A DNA stretch of 64,000 bases from Bradyrhizobium daqingense (GTDB lineage Bacteria; Pseudomonadota; Alphaproteobacteria; Rhizobiales; Xanthobacteraceae), in contig NZ_CP088014.1 of the NCBI RefSeq assembly GCF_021044685.1, positions 7,860,001-7,924,000 of the forward strand. The letters are read 5' to 3'. Of the stretch, positions 46,891 through 55,483 are shown in pieces. The stretch's first letter is position 1, and each line of letters begins with the position of its first letter. Under the pieces are notes generated by a model that saw only the letters and a list, made by a program, of their open reading frames with translations, was not told where the DNA came from and ran no database searches. A program made the position numbers and the translations under genes.

Positions 46891-48270
46891 TCAGTCGGCG
46901 CCGTAGCTTTTGACGAGCGCCAGAATGCCAAGGCAGGTTCGAAAGCCTTGTTCTGGATGGGGCCGGGCGTCGATCACGGCCTGGAAAAACGCTGCTGTCG
47001 AAGGACCGATCCGCTCGCCGGCGGCGATCACCGCGGCGGGGGTCCATTTGCCGTAGCGGCGATGGGCGCTGGGCATGTGGTCGGCGATGGTGGTGTGTCC
47101 GCGTCGGTTGGGCGCGCGGGCATGGCTGGCGATCCGCTGGCCCTTGTGGAAGATCTCGACCGTCCGATCGTCGATACGGGCATCGACCAGCTCGCCAATC
47201 AGACGATACGGCGCGGAGTACCAATGGCCGTCGACCTCGACATGATAATCGGGAGCGAGGCGGCAGCGCTTCCAGCGTGCGAAGGCATAAGGCTGATCTG
47301 GCAGCGGGGTTAGCTTGGGTTTGTCGAGTTCGGCAAACAGTTCGGCGCGGCTTGAGCCGAAGCCACGCATTTGACGAGCATTGAGTTCGTCGACGAGTGT
47401 CTTGATGGCGGCGTTGAGCTCGGCCCGGGAAAAGAAGCGCTGATTGCGCAGCCGGGCCAGAATCCAGCGCTGGGCGATTTGCACCGCGACCTCGACCTTC
47501 GCCTTGTCTTTTGGGCGCCGCGGCCGTGCGGCGAGAATGGCGGTGCCGTAATGGCTCGCCATCTCGGCATAAGTGCGATTGAGGCCGGGATCGTAGCGGT
47601 CGGGGTTGCTGACGGCGGCTTTGAGGTTGTCGCAGACCACGAACGTCGGCGTTCCGCTCAAAAACGTGAACAAGTTGACGTGGGCCCGGATCCAGTCGGC
47701 CAAGCTCTCGCTGGGGCAGGCCTCGGCGTAGGTGTAGTTCGAAGCGCCCATCGCCGCGACGAACAGCTTCATCGGCTGCACTTCCCCGGTCAGGGGATCG
47801 ACGATGTCGATGGTGTCGCCGGCGAAATCCACGAACACCTTCTCGCCGCCCAGATGAATCTGCCGCATCGAAGGTCGGACCCGCCCCTTCCAGGCCTCGT
47901 AGGTAGTGCAGAACCACGTGTACCCGAAACCGTCGGGATTAACGGCGCGATACTCCTCCCAGAGCAGGCGACGGGTTACGTTGCGCCGGCGGAGCTCTTT
48001 ATCGATGTAGCTCCAGTCGGGCACCGGCCGCTGCGGGCTCTGAGACGCTGGTCGTGGGGCCGGGAAAAGCAAAAGCTCCAGGTCTTCATCGGTCATTCCC
48101 TCCGGAAGCGGCCAGCTCAACCCAGCAGAGCGGGCGCGGCTCAGGTAGCTGTGCACAACGCCGTTGCTGACGCCCACGCTCCGCGCGATGGCCCGCTCTG
48201 GCAGGCCTTGAAAATGTTTTAACCGAAGGACTTCCTTGATCCGGCGCATCGACAATCTCTGGGTAGGCAT
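46891..48270 (-). CDS. istA: IstA, IS21 transposase, intact
   Basis: 459 residues. Helix-turn-helix LPERAIARSVGVSNGVVHSY at the N-terminus, a DDE integrase core with Asp in FVDFAGDTID and FVVCDNLKAA and Glu in DKAKVEVAVQ, and a C-terminal beta-barrel (HVEVDGHWYSAPYRLIGEL). Start ATG at 48270. This copy keeps IstA but has a broken IstB, while copy 1 keeps IstB but has a broken IstA, so together they could complement. Confidence 0.92.
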   Translation of the reverse strand: MPTQRLSMRRIKEVLRLKHFQGLPERAIARSVGVSNGVVHSYLSRARSAGLSWPLPEGMTDEDLELLLFPAPRPASQSPQRPVPDWSYIDKELRRRNVTRRLLWEEYRAVNPDGFGYTWFCTTYEAWKGRVRPSMRQIHLGGEKVFVDFAGDTIDIVDPLTGEVQPMKLFVAAMGASNYTYAEACPSESLADWIRAHVNLFTFLSGTPTFVVCDNLKAAVSNPDRYDPGLNRTYAEMASHYGTAILAARPRRPKDKAKVEVAVQIAQRWILARLRNQRFFSRAELNAAIKTLVDELNARQMRGFGSSRAELFAELDKPKLTPLPDQPYAFARWKRCRLAPDYHVEVDGHWYSAPYRLIGELVDARIDDRTVEIFHKGQRIASHARAPNRRGHTTIADHMPSAHRRYGKWTPAAVIAAGERIGPSTAAFFQAVIDARPHPEQGFRTCLGILALVKSYGAD

Positions 48271-48374
48271 TGGACTTCCTCGTTAACCACGAGGTCATCC
48301 CTAAGCCGGTTGAGTTGTCGGCCGAAGCGCTGCAAGGCTCCGAAAGCCTTGCTCACGATCCCGCGAAACGCGCA

Positions 48375-48864
48375 GTCCTCGGCCGAAACTGGCCGAGGTT
48401 CATAGTAGACCGTGCTGCGAGCCAGCTTCAGGACCTTCGCCTGGCGCACGATAGAAAGATCATGACCGCGGTCGATCATCGCTTTGCGCTCAGCAGGCCC
48501 GCCTTGGTGAGCGCGCCGGACAAAAAATCGTTTTCCAACGCCAGCTCGCCGATCTTGGCATGTAACGCCTTCAAATCGACCGGCGTCTCGGCCGATGTCT
48601 TGTCATGCCCAAACACGCCGGCGGCGCCTTCCAGGAGCTGGTTTTTCCAGATCGTGATCTGGTTCGGATGAACATCAAACAGTTGCGCCAGCTCCGCCAG
48701 TGTCTTGTCTCCTTTGACCGCAGCCAAAGCAACCTTCGCCTTGAATGCCGGAGAATGCGTCCGGCGGCTCTTATTCGTCATCTTCGCTCCTGATTCGCAG
48801 CAAGAATCCTCGCCGCTGTCAGGCAGAAAATCCACTCAAGCTACTGTCCGAATTTGCGGGGCCA
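48375..48864 (-). mobile_element. IS3-family element, 5' part (orfA complete, orfB interrupted by IS21)
   Basis: orfA at 48476-48781 (MTNKSRRTHSPAFKAKVALA, then helix-turn-helix LAELAQLFDVHPNQITIWKN and leucine-zipper helix) is complete, about 101 residues. orfB begins (MIDRGHDLSIVRQAKVLKLA) near 48479 and is cut at 48375 by the IS21 end. Terminal repeat ends at 48864. Same element as at the left window edge. Confidence 0.85.
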
Positions 48865-49024
48865 GCTCTATAGTTTCCATTCATTCGCGCAGACCCCCGA
48901 GCCACAGCTGTAGCAGCGGCATTGGAGGCGGGCAATTGTGCATCATTCTCGTTGAGCTTCAGCGCCAACTCCACCAGACGGCGGAATCGCCAGTTTGCGG
49001 CCATCTCGAGGCACCCAGGCAGAC

Positions 49025-49052
49025 TTGACTTACAATGCAGATGCATTACATT
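49025..49052 (+). promoter_or_regulatory. Promoter and operator of prlF-yhaV
   Basis: TTGACT (49025-49030) and TACATT (49047-49052) are spaced 16 bases apart. Between them lies the palindrome AATGCA-GA-TGCATT (49034-49047), a likely site for PrlF autorepression. Confidence 0.6.
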
Positions 49053-49081
49053 GGGATGTCGTGACGACGCAAGGAGCCGCT

Positions 49082-49423
49082 ATGGCCAAGACCGCCGAAA
49101 TCCTCGAGATCCCCGCGACCATCACAGACCGCGGCCAGACGACCGTGCCCGCCGCCATCCGCAAAATGCTGGCCCTGGGAAAGCGCGACCAGGTCGTGTT
49201 TCGGGGGCTCGCTGACGGCACCGTTGTGATCGCGAAGAAGCAGTTGAGCGCCGACCACGGCGATCCGGTGATCGGCACGTTCCTCGCGTTCCTGGCCCGC
49301 GACATGGGGAGCGAGCCAGCCCGGATCCGGCCGGTGCCGAAGTCGCTGGTCGCGCGCGGCAAGGGCTTGGTCAAGGGTGTTAAGGTCGATCTCGACGCGG
49401 CGCTGCCGGAAGACGATACGTGA
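49082..49423 (+). CDS. prlF: PrlF-like antitoxin (SpoVT/AbrB domain)
   Basis: 113 residues, start at 49082 (MAKTAEILEIPATI) after AAGGAG. The swapped-hairpin AbrB core is ATITDRGQTTVPAAIRKML then KRDQVVFRG. The C-terminal part (ARDMGSEPARIRPVPKSLVA) is typical of PrlF and binds the toxin. The gene is followed by yhaV with a four-base overlap. As antitoxin it should neutralise YhaV and repress the operon through the palindrome in its promoter. Confidence 0.88.
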   Translation: MAKTAEILEIPATITDRGQTTVPAAIRKMLALGKRDQVVFRGLADGTVVIAKKQLSADHGDPVIGTFLAFLARDMGSEPARIRPVPKSLVARGKGLVKGVKVDLDAALPEDDT

Positions 49424-49923
49424 GCGACGACACCTTCGGGGTTAACGGTTGGACGGTCTACGCCCATCCGCTATTTCTCGACCAGTTCGAGACTATGATC
49501 GCGGGGGTCGAGAAGGCGCGCAAGAAGGATCCGAAGGGATACAAGAAGAAGCGCGCCGCGAAGCTCCTGTCGGCTGTCTTGAAGGTGGCGTTCGACGACA
49601 TTCCGAGTGACCCAACGCGTGACGTCTATCGGCAGGGCGGCACTCTCGGCGACGAGTACAAGCACTGGTTCCGCGCGAAATTGCTGCAGCAGTTCCGCCT
49701 GTTCTTCCGCTATCAGCAATCGGCGGACGCCAAGATCATCGTTCTCGCCTGGGTGAACGACGACTCGACGCTGCGCGCCTACGAGAGCGCGAACGACGCC
49801 TACGCCGTGTTCAGGAAGATGCTGGACCGCGGAAACCCGCCGGACTCGTGGAACGAACTCGTAGCCGCGGCCTCGACTGGCGAATCCAAGACGCGTCTAT
49901 CGCGCTCGACGCGCGGGAGATGA
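49420..49923 (+). CDS. yhaV: YhaV-family ribonuclease toxin
   Basis: 167 residues, GTG start at 49420 overlapping the prlF stop (GTGA). Family features: NGWTVYAHPLFLDQFETM at the N-terminus, the long basic helix ARKKDPKGYKKKRAAKLLSA, and the catalytic-fold core DVYRQGGTLGDEYKHWFRAK then LFFRYQQ. YhaV is a RelE-like mRNA interferase. Usual length, frame intact. The last 15 residues (GESKTRLSRSTRGR) may be extended relative to homologues. Confidence 0.9.
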   Translation: MSDDTFGVNGWTVYAHPLFLDQFETMIAGVEKARKKDPKGYKKKRAAKLLSAVLKVAFDDIPSDPTRDVYRQGGTLGDEYKHWFRAKLLQQFRLFFRYQQSADAKIIVLAWVNDDSTLRAYESANDAYAVFRKMLDRGNPPDSWNELVAAASTGESKTRLSRSTRGR

Positions 49924-50254
49924 CCCCAGCTGGCCTCGTTCGGCCGCGACCGCCCGCTGATCCGGCCCGCGCCGCCGGCACCGGTCTGCAGCGAGAGACA
50001 CGATTCGGCCAGGAAGAGTCCGTGAAATGCCCACCATCCAGCTGTCGGCTACGCCCAAAGGCAGCGGCGAATGCGCCGACTGTCCGGCGACATCATCATC
50101 AGCATTCCACCTGTTAAGCCGTGTAGACGGAGGCGACATTTCAGCCCTCCGATGCGGGTGAACCGGTTCGTGTTCCTCAACCTTCCAATACTTCAGCCTC
50201 GATCCCCTTTACCTGCGGGCATCAATGCACCTCCGACCTGCCCGCGGGTTCCCG
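49924..50254. other. Intergenic stretch, nothing recognised
   Basis: About 330 bases without a supportable gene. Opposite-strand frames lack family features. Confidence 0.5.
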
Positions 50255-50610
50255 TCACCAGTATCCGCCCGTACAATGGAAGTTTTGGATGTCGGCAAGC
50301 AGCGGCGCGGCCGCGTCCTTGGCCGAGAGCGACGGCTTTTTGATACCCCAGTTTATACCGATCACCGGGTCGTCCCAGCGGATCGAAACCTCGTTCTCCG
50401 GATTATAGAAATCATCGCATTTGTAGAAAAAGTCCGCGGTCTCTGAGAGCACACAACGAAACCGTGCGCGAATCCGCGCGGAACCCATAGTTGCCGCCGG
50501 TTATGCTCGCTTAATTCGACGGCAACGTAGCGTCCGAAATTCGGGCTCCGGACGCGGACGTCGACCGCGAGGTCGAGCACCTTGCCCCTCATTGATGGAT
50601 GTCCAGACAA
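50255..50610 (-). pseudogene. rfbC: rfbC, dTDP-4-dehydrorhamnose 3,5-epimerase, truncated and frameshifted
   Basis: Reads RGKVLDLAVDVRVRSPNFGR then QLWVPRGFAHGFVV in one frame, and, after a one-base shift near 50450, LSETADFFYKCDDFYNPENE then SIRWDDPVIGINW in the next. These are the C-terminal two thirds of RfbC, a dTDP-rhamnose enzyme. The N-terminal third is missing, and no other rhamnose genes are in the window. It is a surface-polysaccharide gene relic. Confidence 0.8.
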
Positions 50611-50670
50611 TCGGACTCGCGGCGCACTAAGCGGAGTTGAGTGAACGCTAGTGAGGCTCGCGACAATTAA

Positions 50671-52038
50671 CTACATCGCCTTAAGATCGTGGAGCATGCC
50701 CGTGATCCCGTCGATGAGCTCGTCGATTTGATCCTTGTTGACGATCAGAGGTGGGCATATCGACAATGCATCGTCTACATTCCGCACGATGATCCCTCGC
50801 TCGTGCAGCAACCGGCTCGCAATGCTGCCAACATCGCCCGGAGTAGTAGCGGCGACTTTCCGTTTCTTGTCCAGCACCAGCTCGATTGCCGCAATAAGGC
50901 CAACGCCACGGACCTCCCCAACGAGTGGATGGTCAACGAGCGTGCGCAGCCGTTCCTGCATGTAGGCCCCGATGCGGCCAACGTTCGCAATCAGACCCCG
51001 CTCCTCGATGAGTTTGAGGTTTTCGAGCGCTACGGCGGCTCCGACCGGGTGACCACCGCCCGTGAAGCCATGAGCCAGCAGTCCAACCTTATTGCTCTCG
51101 TCCGCGATTGGTTCGAACATGTAGTCATTCATTATGATCGCAGATAACGGAAAATAACTGGACGTGAGCTGCTTCGACACCACGATTACATCGGGCGCGA
51201 TGTTGTAGGTTTCGCAACCGAACATTTTTCCTGTCCGGCCAAAGCCGCAAATCACCTCATCAGCGACCAAAAGGATGCTATGCTTTTTTAGCACACTTTG
51301 AATTTTGTCCCAGTAAGTCGGCGGCGGAACGATGACGCCGCCCGCGCCCATGACAGGCTCACCGAAGAATGCTGCAATGGTATCGGCACCTTCGCGCTGA
51401 ATCAGCGACTCGAGCTCCTCGGCCCGACGCGTAGCAAAGGTCTCCTCCGATTCGCCCGCACGGCTGTCCTTGTAGAAATGGGGGGAGCCCGTGTGCATAA
51501 TGTTGGGGAGCGGCAGATCGAAAGAGCGGTGGTTGTCTGGAAATCCGGTCAGGCTTGCCGCACCGATCGTGACGCCGTGATAGCCGCGCAACCGGCTGAT
51601 GACCTTCTTGCGCTGAGGCTGGCCCGCTGCATTCGATCGATAGGCGATCAGCTTCAACACCGTATCGTTCGCTTCCGAGCCGGAATTTGTGAAGAACACC
51701 TTACTCATTGGCACCGGAGACATCTTCACCAGCTTCTCGGCAAGCGCGATGGAAGGCCCATTCGATCGTGATGCGAAGGTATGATAGAATGGCAGGATTT
51801 GCATCTGGCGATGCGCGGCTTCGATAAGCCGCTTTTCGCTGAAGCCAAGACCCGCACTCCAGAGACCGGCCATCGCATCGAGGTAGCGTTTTCCTGCCGT
51901 GTCGAAGACGTAGGGGCCCTCGCCGCGTTCAATTATGAGCGGCCCGGCCCGTTGGTGCGACCGCGCGTTGGTATAGGCGTGAAGCTGATAGGCCACATCT
52001 CGGGCCTGTTGAGAACTGGGCAGCATGGTCGGCGTCAC
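50671..52038 (-). CDS. Class III (omega-amino acid) pyridoxal-phosphate aminotransferase
   Basis: 455 residues, usual length. PLP-site elements: the phosphate-binding NSGSEANDTVLKL (about 118-130), the aromatic stacking GYHGVTIGAASLTG, the Asp260-Glu261 pair in LLVADEVICGFGRTG and the Schiff-base Lys289 (VVSKQLTSSYFPLSA). It resembles the beta-alanine/GABA:pyruvate-type enzymes found in rhizobia; the exact amino donor cannot be told from sequence. It is a single gene with no partner nearby. No clear sigma-54/NifA signal was found upstream. Confidence 0.9.
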   Translation of the reverse strand: MTPTMLPSSQQARDVAYQLHAYTNARSHQRAGPLIIERGEGPYVFDTAGKRYLDAMAGLWSAGLGFSEKRLIEAAHRQMQILPFYHTFASRSNGPSIALAEKLVKMSPVPMSKVFFTNSGSEANDTVLKLIAYRSNAAGQPQRKKVISRLRGYHGVTIGAASLTGFPDNHRSFDLPLPNIMHTGSPHFYKDSRAGESEETFATRRAEELESLIQREGADTIAAFFGEPVMGAGGVIVPPPTYWDKIQSVLKKHSILLVADEVICGFGRTGKMFGCETYNIAPDVIVVSKQLTSSYFPLSAIIMNDYMFEPIADESNKVGLLAHGFTGGGHPVGAAVALENLKLIEERGLIANVGRIGAYMQERLRTLVDHPLVGEVRGVGLIAAIELVLDKKRKVAATTPGDVGSIASRLLHERGIIVRNVDDALSICPPLIVNKDQIDELIDGITGMLHDLKAM

Positions 52039-52351
52039 ATCATCGGTTCAGAATTGGATAGGGACCGGAGCATCATGTGGGGAAGCGCCGGTCCGTTTCC
52101 GGCTTCTCTGGGCCTTGCGATAGTCGTCGTTGACGATCGCTTTAAAGGGATTCGCTTTTGCCTATGCCTGACCACAGGCTTAACTGGCGGCGCGACGCAC
52201 TGTCTGGAAGTGATCACAGAAAGGTGACGATGTTCAGCACGACAAAGCGTCGGATTTCCGGGACGCGTTAGTCGCCGACGGGAGCTTCCATCAAACTGCC
52301 GGCGGCGTTCAGGCCGTAGAGAGTCGGTGGTCGTAGCGCCGTGGACCGCGG
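52039..52351. other. Intergenic stretch upstream of the aminotransferase
   Basis: Must contain the aminotransferase promoter on the minus strand, but I see no clear -35/-10, -24/-12 or tts element. No gene recognised. Confidence 0.45.
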
Positions 52352-52540
52352 TTACGTATTCGAGCCCACCACGTTCAGGCCGTCCGCTCCGCTAAAGGCC
52401 AGCGTGTCATGTGTGTTTAGCACGTTATCCCAGCTGCTGCCGCGCGTCGTCACGGACTGGTTGGGCTCCGAGCCAACACGCGTGATGAGTAACACTGTAA
52501 GCAACAACCCGCTCTGATTGACCAGTTTCTTGTGGGCCAT
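52352..52540 (-). CDS. Small protein with N-terminal hydrophobic segment
   Basis: 62 residues, start at 52540 with an excellent ribosome site (AAGGAGATCACTG before ATG). Begins MAHKKLVNQSGLLLTVLLIT, a basic start followed by a hydrophobic stretch that could be a signal peptide or anchor. The rest is polar (TRGSSWDNVLNTHDTLAFSG). It may be the 5' remnant of a longer exported protein, or a small protein in its own right. Family not recognised. Confidence 0.45.
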   Translation of the reverse strand: MAHKKLVNQSGLLLTVLLITRVGSEPNQSVTTRGSSWDNVLNTHDTLAFSGADGLNVVGSNT

Positions 52541-52664
52541 CAGTGATCTCCTTGATCTGGTCGGTGTCCCGGCTTTGCGCGGTGATCTGCGACCGAGTTT
52601 GCCCCAGAATACCTTAACTCGTTGAGTTGGTCGCCTGCCAAAGCTTGTAGGCTCACTCCCAACC

Positions 52665-53488
52665 GGCACCGTCAAGTTAACGAATAGGGGTGGCCGATGG
52701 GGTAGACGACCGGCATGCCGACCGCCCGGGCCCCTCTTTATCGCCGCCATCGCTTCCCACCGGAAGTGATCAGCTATGCCGTTTGGTTGTATTTCCGGTT
52801 TCCCTTAAGCTTGCGCATGGTCGAGGAAATGCTGGCGGCGCGTGGCATTGGCGTGACCTATGAAACCGTGCGCCAGTGGGGACGGAAATTCGGCAAGCCG
52901 TTCTCCGATCGGATCCGCCAGCGCGCTCCCGCCCGCGGTGACAAATGGCATCTGGACGAGGTCGTTATCTCGATCGCGGGCGAACAACATTGGCTCTGGC
53001 GCGCTGTCGACCAGGATGGCTTCGTTCTCGACGTCTTGATCCAGCGCCGAAGAGACTCGCGCGCTGCGCAGCTTCTCATGAAGAAGCTCTTGAAATCCGC
53101 CGGCACGCCGCCGCGCGTGATGATCACGGATAAGCTGCGTTCGTACGGCGCTGCGAGGGCGAAGATGGGCTTTCACGTCGAACATCGCCAGCACAAAGCT
53201 CTCAACAATCGGGCCGAGAATTCTCATCAGCCGACGCGGCGACGCGAGCGGATCATGACGCGCTTCAAATCGTCCCGTCAGGCTCAACGGTTTCTGTCCG
53301 TTCACGATCAGGTCGCGAACCTTTTCCACATCCCCTATGCCGGAGCCGCCACCGCCGACTTCCGTCGTGCTTCGCGCGAGCGAGCCTTTGCGACTTGGCG
53401 CGAGATCTCCATGACAAGCGCTATCGCCGAATCTCGACCTCTGAGAATCGCCGCCTTCGGCTCGGCGGTCGATTAAGTTGACGATGCC
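52665..53488 (+). mobile_element. IS6-family insertion sequence (824 bp, complete)
   Basis: Ends GGCACCGTCAAGTTAA and, read inward from 53488, GGCATCGTCAACTTAA. A second, frameshifted copy lies at 59371-60192 in the same direction, with fragments at 31009 and 40148. No target duplication visible (tcccaacc versus gttccggg). Confidence 0.9.
52715..53476 (+). CDS. IS6-family transposase, intact
   Basis: 253 residues. RHRFPPEVISYAVWLYFRFP and the helix-turn-helix RGIGVTYETVRQWGRKFG precede the DDE core: WHLDEVVISIAG (Asp), ITDKLRSYGAA (Asp) and LNNRAENSHQPTRRRERIM (Glu). The only undamaged IS6 copy in the window. Elements of this family form cointegrates and are consistent with the many IS6-flanked fragments seen here. 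Confidence 0.93.
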   Translation: MPTARAPLYRRHRFPPEVISYAVWLYFRFPLSLRMVEEMLAARGIGVTYETVRQWGRKFGKPFSDRIRQRAPARGDKWHLDEVVISIAGEQHWLWRAVDQDGFVLDVLIQRRRDSRAAQLLMKKLLKSAGTPPRVMITDKLRSYGAARAKMGFHVEHRQHKALNNRAENSHQPTRRRERIMTRFKSSRQAQRFLSVHDQVANLFHIPYAGAATADFRRASRERAFATWREISMTSAIAESRPLRIAAFGSAVD

Positions 53489-53798
53489 GTTCCGGGATGC
53501 GTGGGGCGAACCGGCGCAGCGGTTCGACCTCGGGCAACCCAATCTTCCAGCCGAATTTGTTGCTCCCTATGCCGAGGCGTTCCGGGGGCATCATGCATCG
53601 TCGTCACCTAGCACGCGTCACCAATGCTGGAAAGCACTGAAGTTCTTTGCCCGCTTTCTCGCCGATAGCGGCAGGGTTCAGGCGCCGGCCGATTTGACGA
53701 CCGAATTGTTCGGCCAATACTTCTTATGGCTGGACGCCTTGCCTTCCCGAACCGGCAAACCCTGTGCTCAGCTTTCGCGCTTACTGGCGGCAAGCTAA
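53489..53798 (+). pseudogene. Tyrosine integrase, N-terminal core-binding domain fragment
   Basis: Begins in frame at the IS6 end and reads FVAPYAEAFRGHHASSSPST then RHQCWKALKFFARFLADSGR and TELFGQYFLWLDAL, the SAM-like core-binding fold of tyrosine recombinases. Catalytic residues are absent; the frame ends at 53798, inside unrelated sequence. A fragment of an island-type integrase. Confidence 0.6.
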
Positions 53799-54085
53799 CG
53801 GCAATCCATCGTTGCGTCCGTTTCTTGACCTGCGTCGTGAACGCTATGACCGAGGTGCGAGCTGAGTGTATTTCGCCGTGCTTTCGCGAAGGCGCGGTCG
53901 GTCGCCATGCGACGCTCGATCATCGGCGCAATCAGTTTAGCAGGCTCGGTCCGCGTCATCAGACCTACGCTATGCGTCAGGATCTCGGCGTAGCTTCTGA
54001 GATCCCTAAAGACCGCCGCCGGCAGCTCGGTCGTGAGCTTGACTGGCTTGTCGTCTTCAAGCGGCCCAAGCTTGAGCTTCGTCAT
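53795..54085 (-). CDS. DUF2274-family protein, C-terminus altered
   Basis: Starts MTKLKLGPLEDDKPVKLTTE and runs LPAAVFRDLRSYAEILTHSV, then EPAKLIAPMIERRMATDRAF. This is the small protein normally encoded right after trbI in conjugation clusters of rhizobia; function unknown. The conserved part ends at FAKARR; the remaining 30 or so residues look like sequence past a junction. Its ATG overlaps the trbI stop. Confidence 0.75.
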   Translation of the reverse strand: MTKLKLGPLEDDKPVKLTTELPAAVFRDLRSYAEILTHSVGLMTRTEPAKLIAPMIERRMATDRAFAKARRNTLSSHLGHSVHDAGQETDATMDCR

Positions 54086-54547
54086 GGCGCTCCTCCATTG
54101 CTGTAGGGCGCCAGCACCAAATCGCGCGTGCCGATCACGCGGACCGGAAACCTGGCCGGATGGTCAGCGTCGGCTGGATGTTGAGCTGACGCTGCACGAC
54201 CAATTGGCCGGTCTGGCTGATGCTGATGGACGCACCGCTACGGATCGCTTGAACGAGGTTGTTCTCATTTGGCTCGTGCCGCCTCTGCTCCGACGCTGAG
54301 CATGGTCGAGAGAACGGCGGCCTTGAATAGCATGCCCCAGTGGTTGTCGACATCGTCCTCGAGTCCGGCATAACCACCACTGTCGGCGCCCGGCTGGCGC
54401 TCCAGCACGATCGAGTTGCCGTCCGGTATGATGATGCGAGTCCAGACCAAGAGGATTCGACTCTGGCCGTCCGCACGGCCGCTTTTTAGGCGATGATCTG
54501 ACTGGCGTGGGCGCGCTCTCGGTGCAGTTTGGGCTTTGCTTGAACTA
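54082..54547 (-). pseudogene. trbI: trbI, conjugal transfer protein, 3' fragment with frameshifts
   Basis: C-terminal third of TrbI (VirB10-like): LVWTRIIIPDGNSIVLERQP, YAGLEDDVDNHWGMLFKAAV, QLVVQRQLNIQPTLTIRPGF, then FPVRVIGTRDLVLAPYSNGG up to a stop overlapping the next start. Two one-base shifts (near 54270 and 54140) interrupt it, and IS5 copy 2 cuts the 5' side at 54548. It is a relic of a type IV conjugation system; the remaining trb genes are not present. Confidence 0.8.
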
Positions 54548-55381
54548 GGGTCCAGACTCAATTGAGCCAATATGCGACGAGAGCGGCGAGATGAACAGCG
54601 GCCAAAAAATTACGGGCGAGCTTGTCATATCGCGTGGCGATGCGCCGGAAGTCCTTGAGCCTGCCAAAGCAGCGTTCGATGACATTTCGTCCTTTGTAGG
54701 CGCGTTTGTTGAAGCGATGGATGACGACACGGTTAGATTTATTGGGGATTACGGGCTTGGCGCCACGACGAATGATTTCGCCGCGAAGCTTGTCGCCATC
54801 ATACCCTTTGTCGGCGAGGAGCACGCTCATGGGTGGCGCGAGCGCCAGGACATCGGGAGCCGCAGCGATATCGGCATCCTGGCCTGGAGTCAGATGCAGG
54901 ACGACCGGCCGGCAGAGCGGATCGCTCAGCGCATGGATTTTTGTCGTGCGGCCTCCGCGCGAGCGGCCGATTGCTTGATTGTGCTCCCCCCTTTTCCGCC
55001 GGAGGCACACCGGTGAGCTTTAATCGAGGTCGAGTCGAGCGACAGTACGACGCCGTCTTCGCCAGGCTTGGCCAGCGCTTCGAAGATTGCGCACCATCGT
55101 CCTCGCTTGGCCCAGCGATTGAAGCGATTGTAGATCGTCGTGTAAGGGCCGTATTCACGTGGACAATCACGCCATCGTGCACCCGATTGCAGCATGTGAA
55201 TGATGCCGCTGACGATGCGTCGGTCGTCGTCCCGATCCGGCCCCGTCAGTCCCCTCGGCAGATGCGGTTCGATACGCGCCCATTGCCTGTCGTTCAGCCA
55301 AAACAAACCAGCGCGCATTCTCTCGCCCCCGAATCAACACGTAGGCAAGAGAATCACGTGGCGCTATTTAGGTACAGACCC
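54548..55381 (-). mobile_element. IS5-family insertion sequence, copy 2 (834 bp)
   Basis: Same length, ends and orientation as copy 1. Flanked by TA in CTAG on each side (gaaCTA and TAGaac). It sits in the trbI fragment; the right flank is not trbI, so the insertion or a later deletion removed the rest. Confidence 0.9.
54558..55318 (-). CDS. IS5-family transposase, two overlapping frames (copy 2)
   Basis: orfA (54926-55318) and orfB (54558-55010) are the same as in copy 1, differing at one visible position near the Glu motif (CFGRLKDFRR here, CFCRLKDFRR in copy 1). The Gly form is the usual one in IS5, so this copy is the better candidate for an active enzyme. Confidence 0.88.
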
Positions 55382-55483
55382 TAGAACATGTCTCCGCGCA
55401 AAGCGCTCGATGGAGTCGAGCGGGTTCGCTCAAACGGCGCAATTGCCTTTCCCTAGAAGGTTTCGATCGACTAGGAATTGTTT

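Larger units (their letters stand above)
46079..48374 (-). mobile_element. IS21-family element, copy 2 (2296 bp, both ends present)
   Basis: Ends TGCGGATTTCACGGATCGTG (46079) and, read inward from 48374, TGCGCGTTTCGCGGGATCGT. Internal subterminal repeats of GATCGTGAGCA are present. It is inserted in the IS3 orfB on the right; the left flank is the effector leader. No matching target duplication, so one side has been rearranged. Confidence 0.9.
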
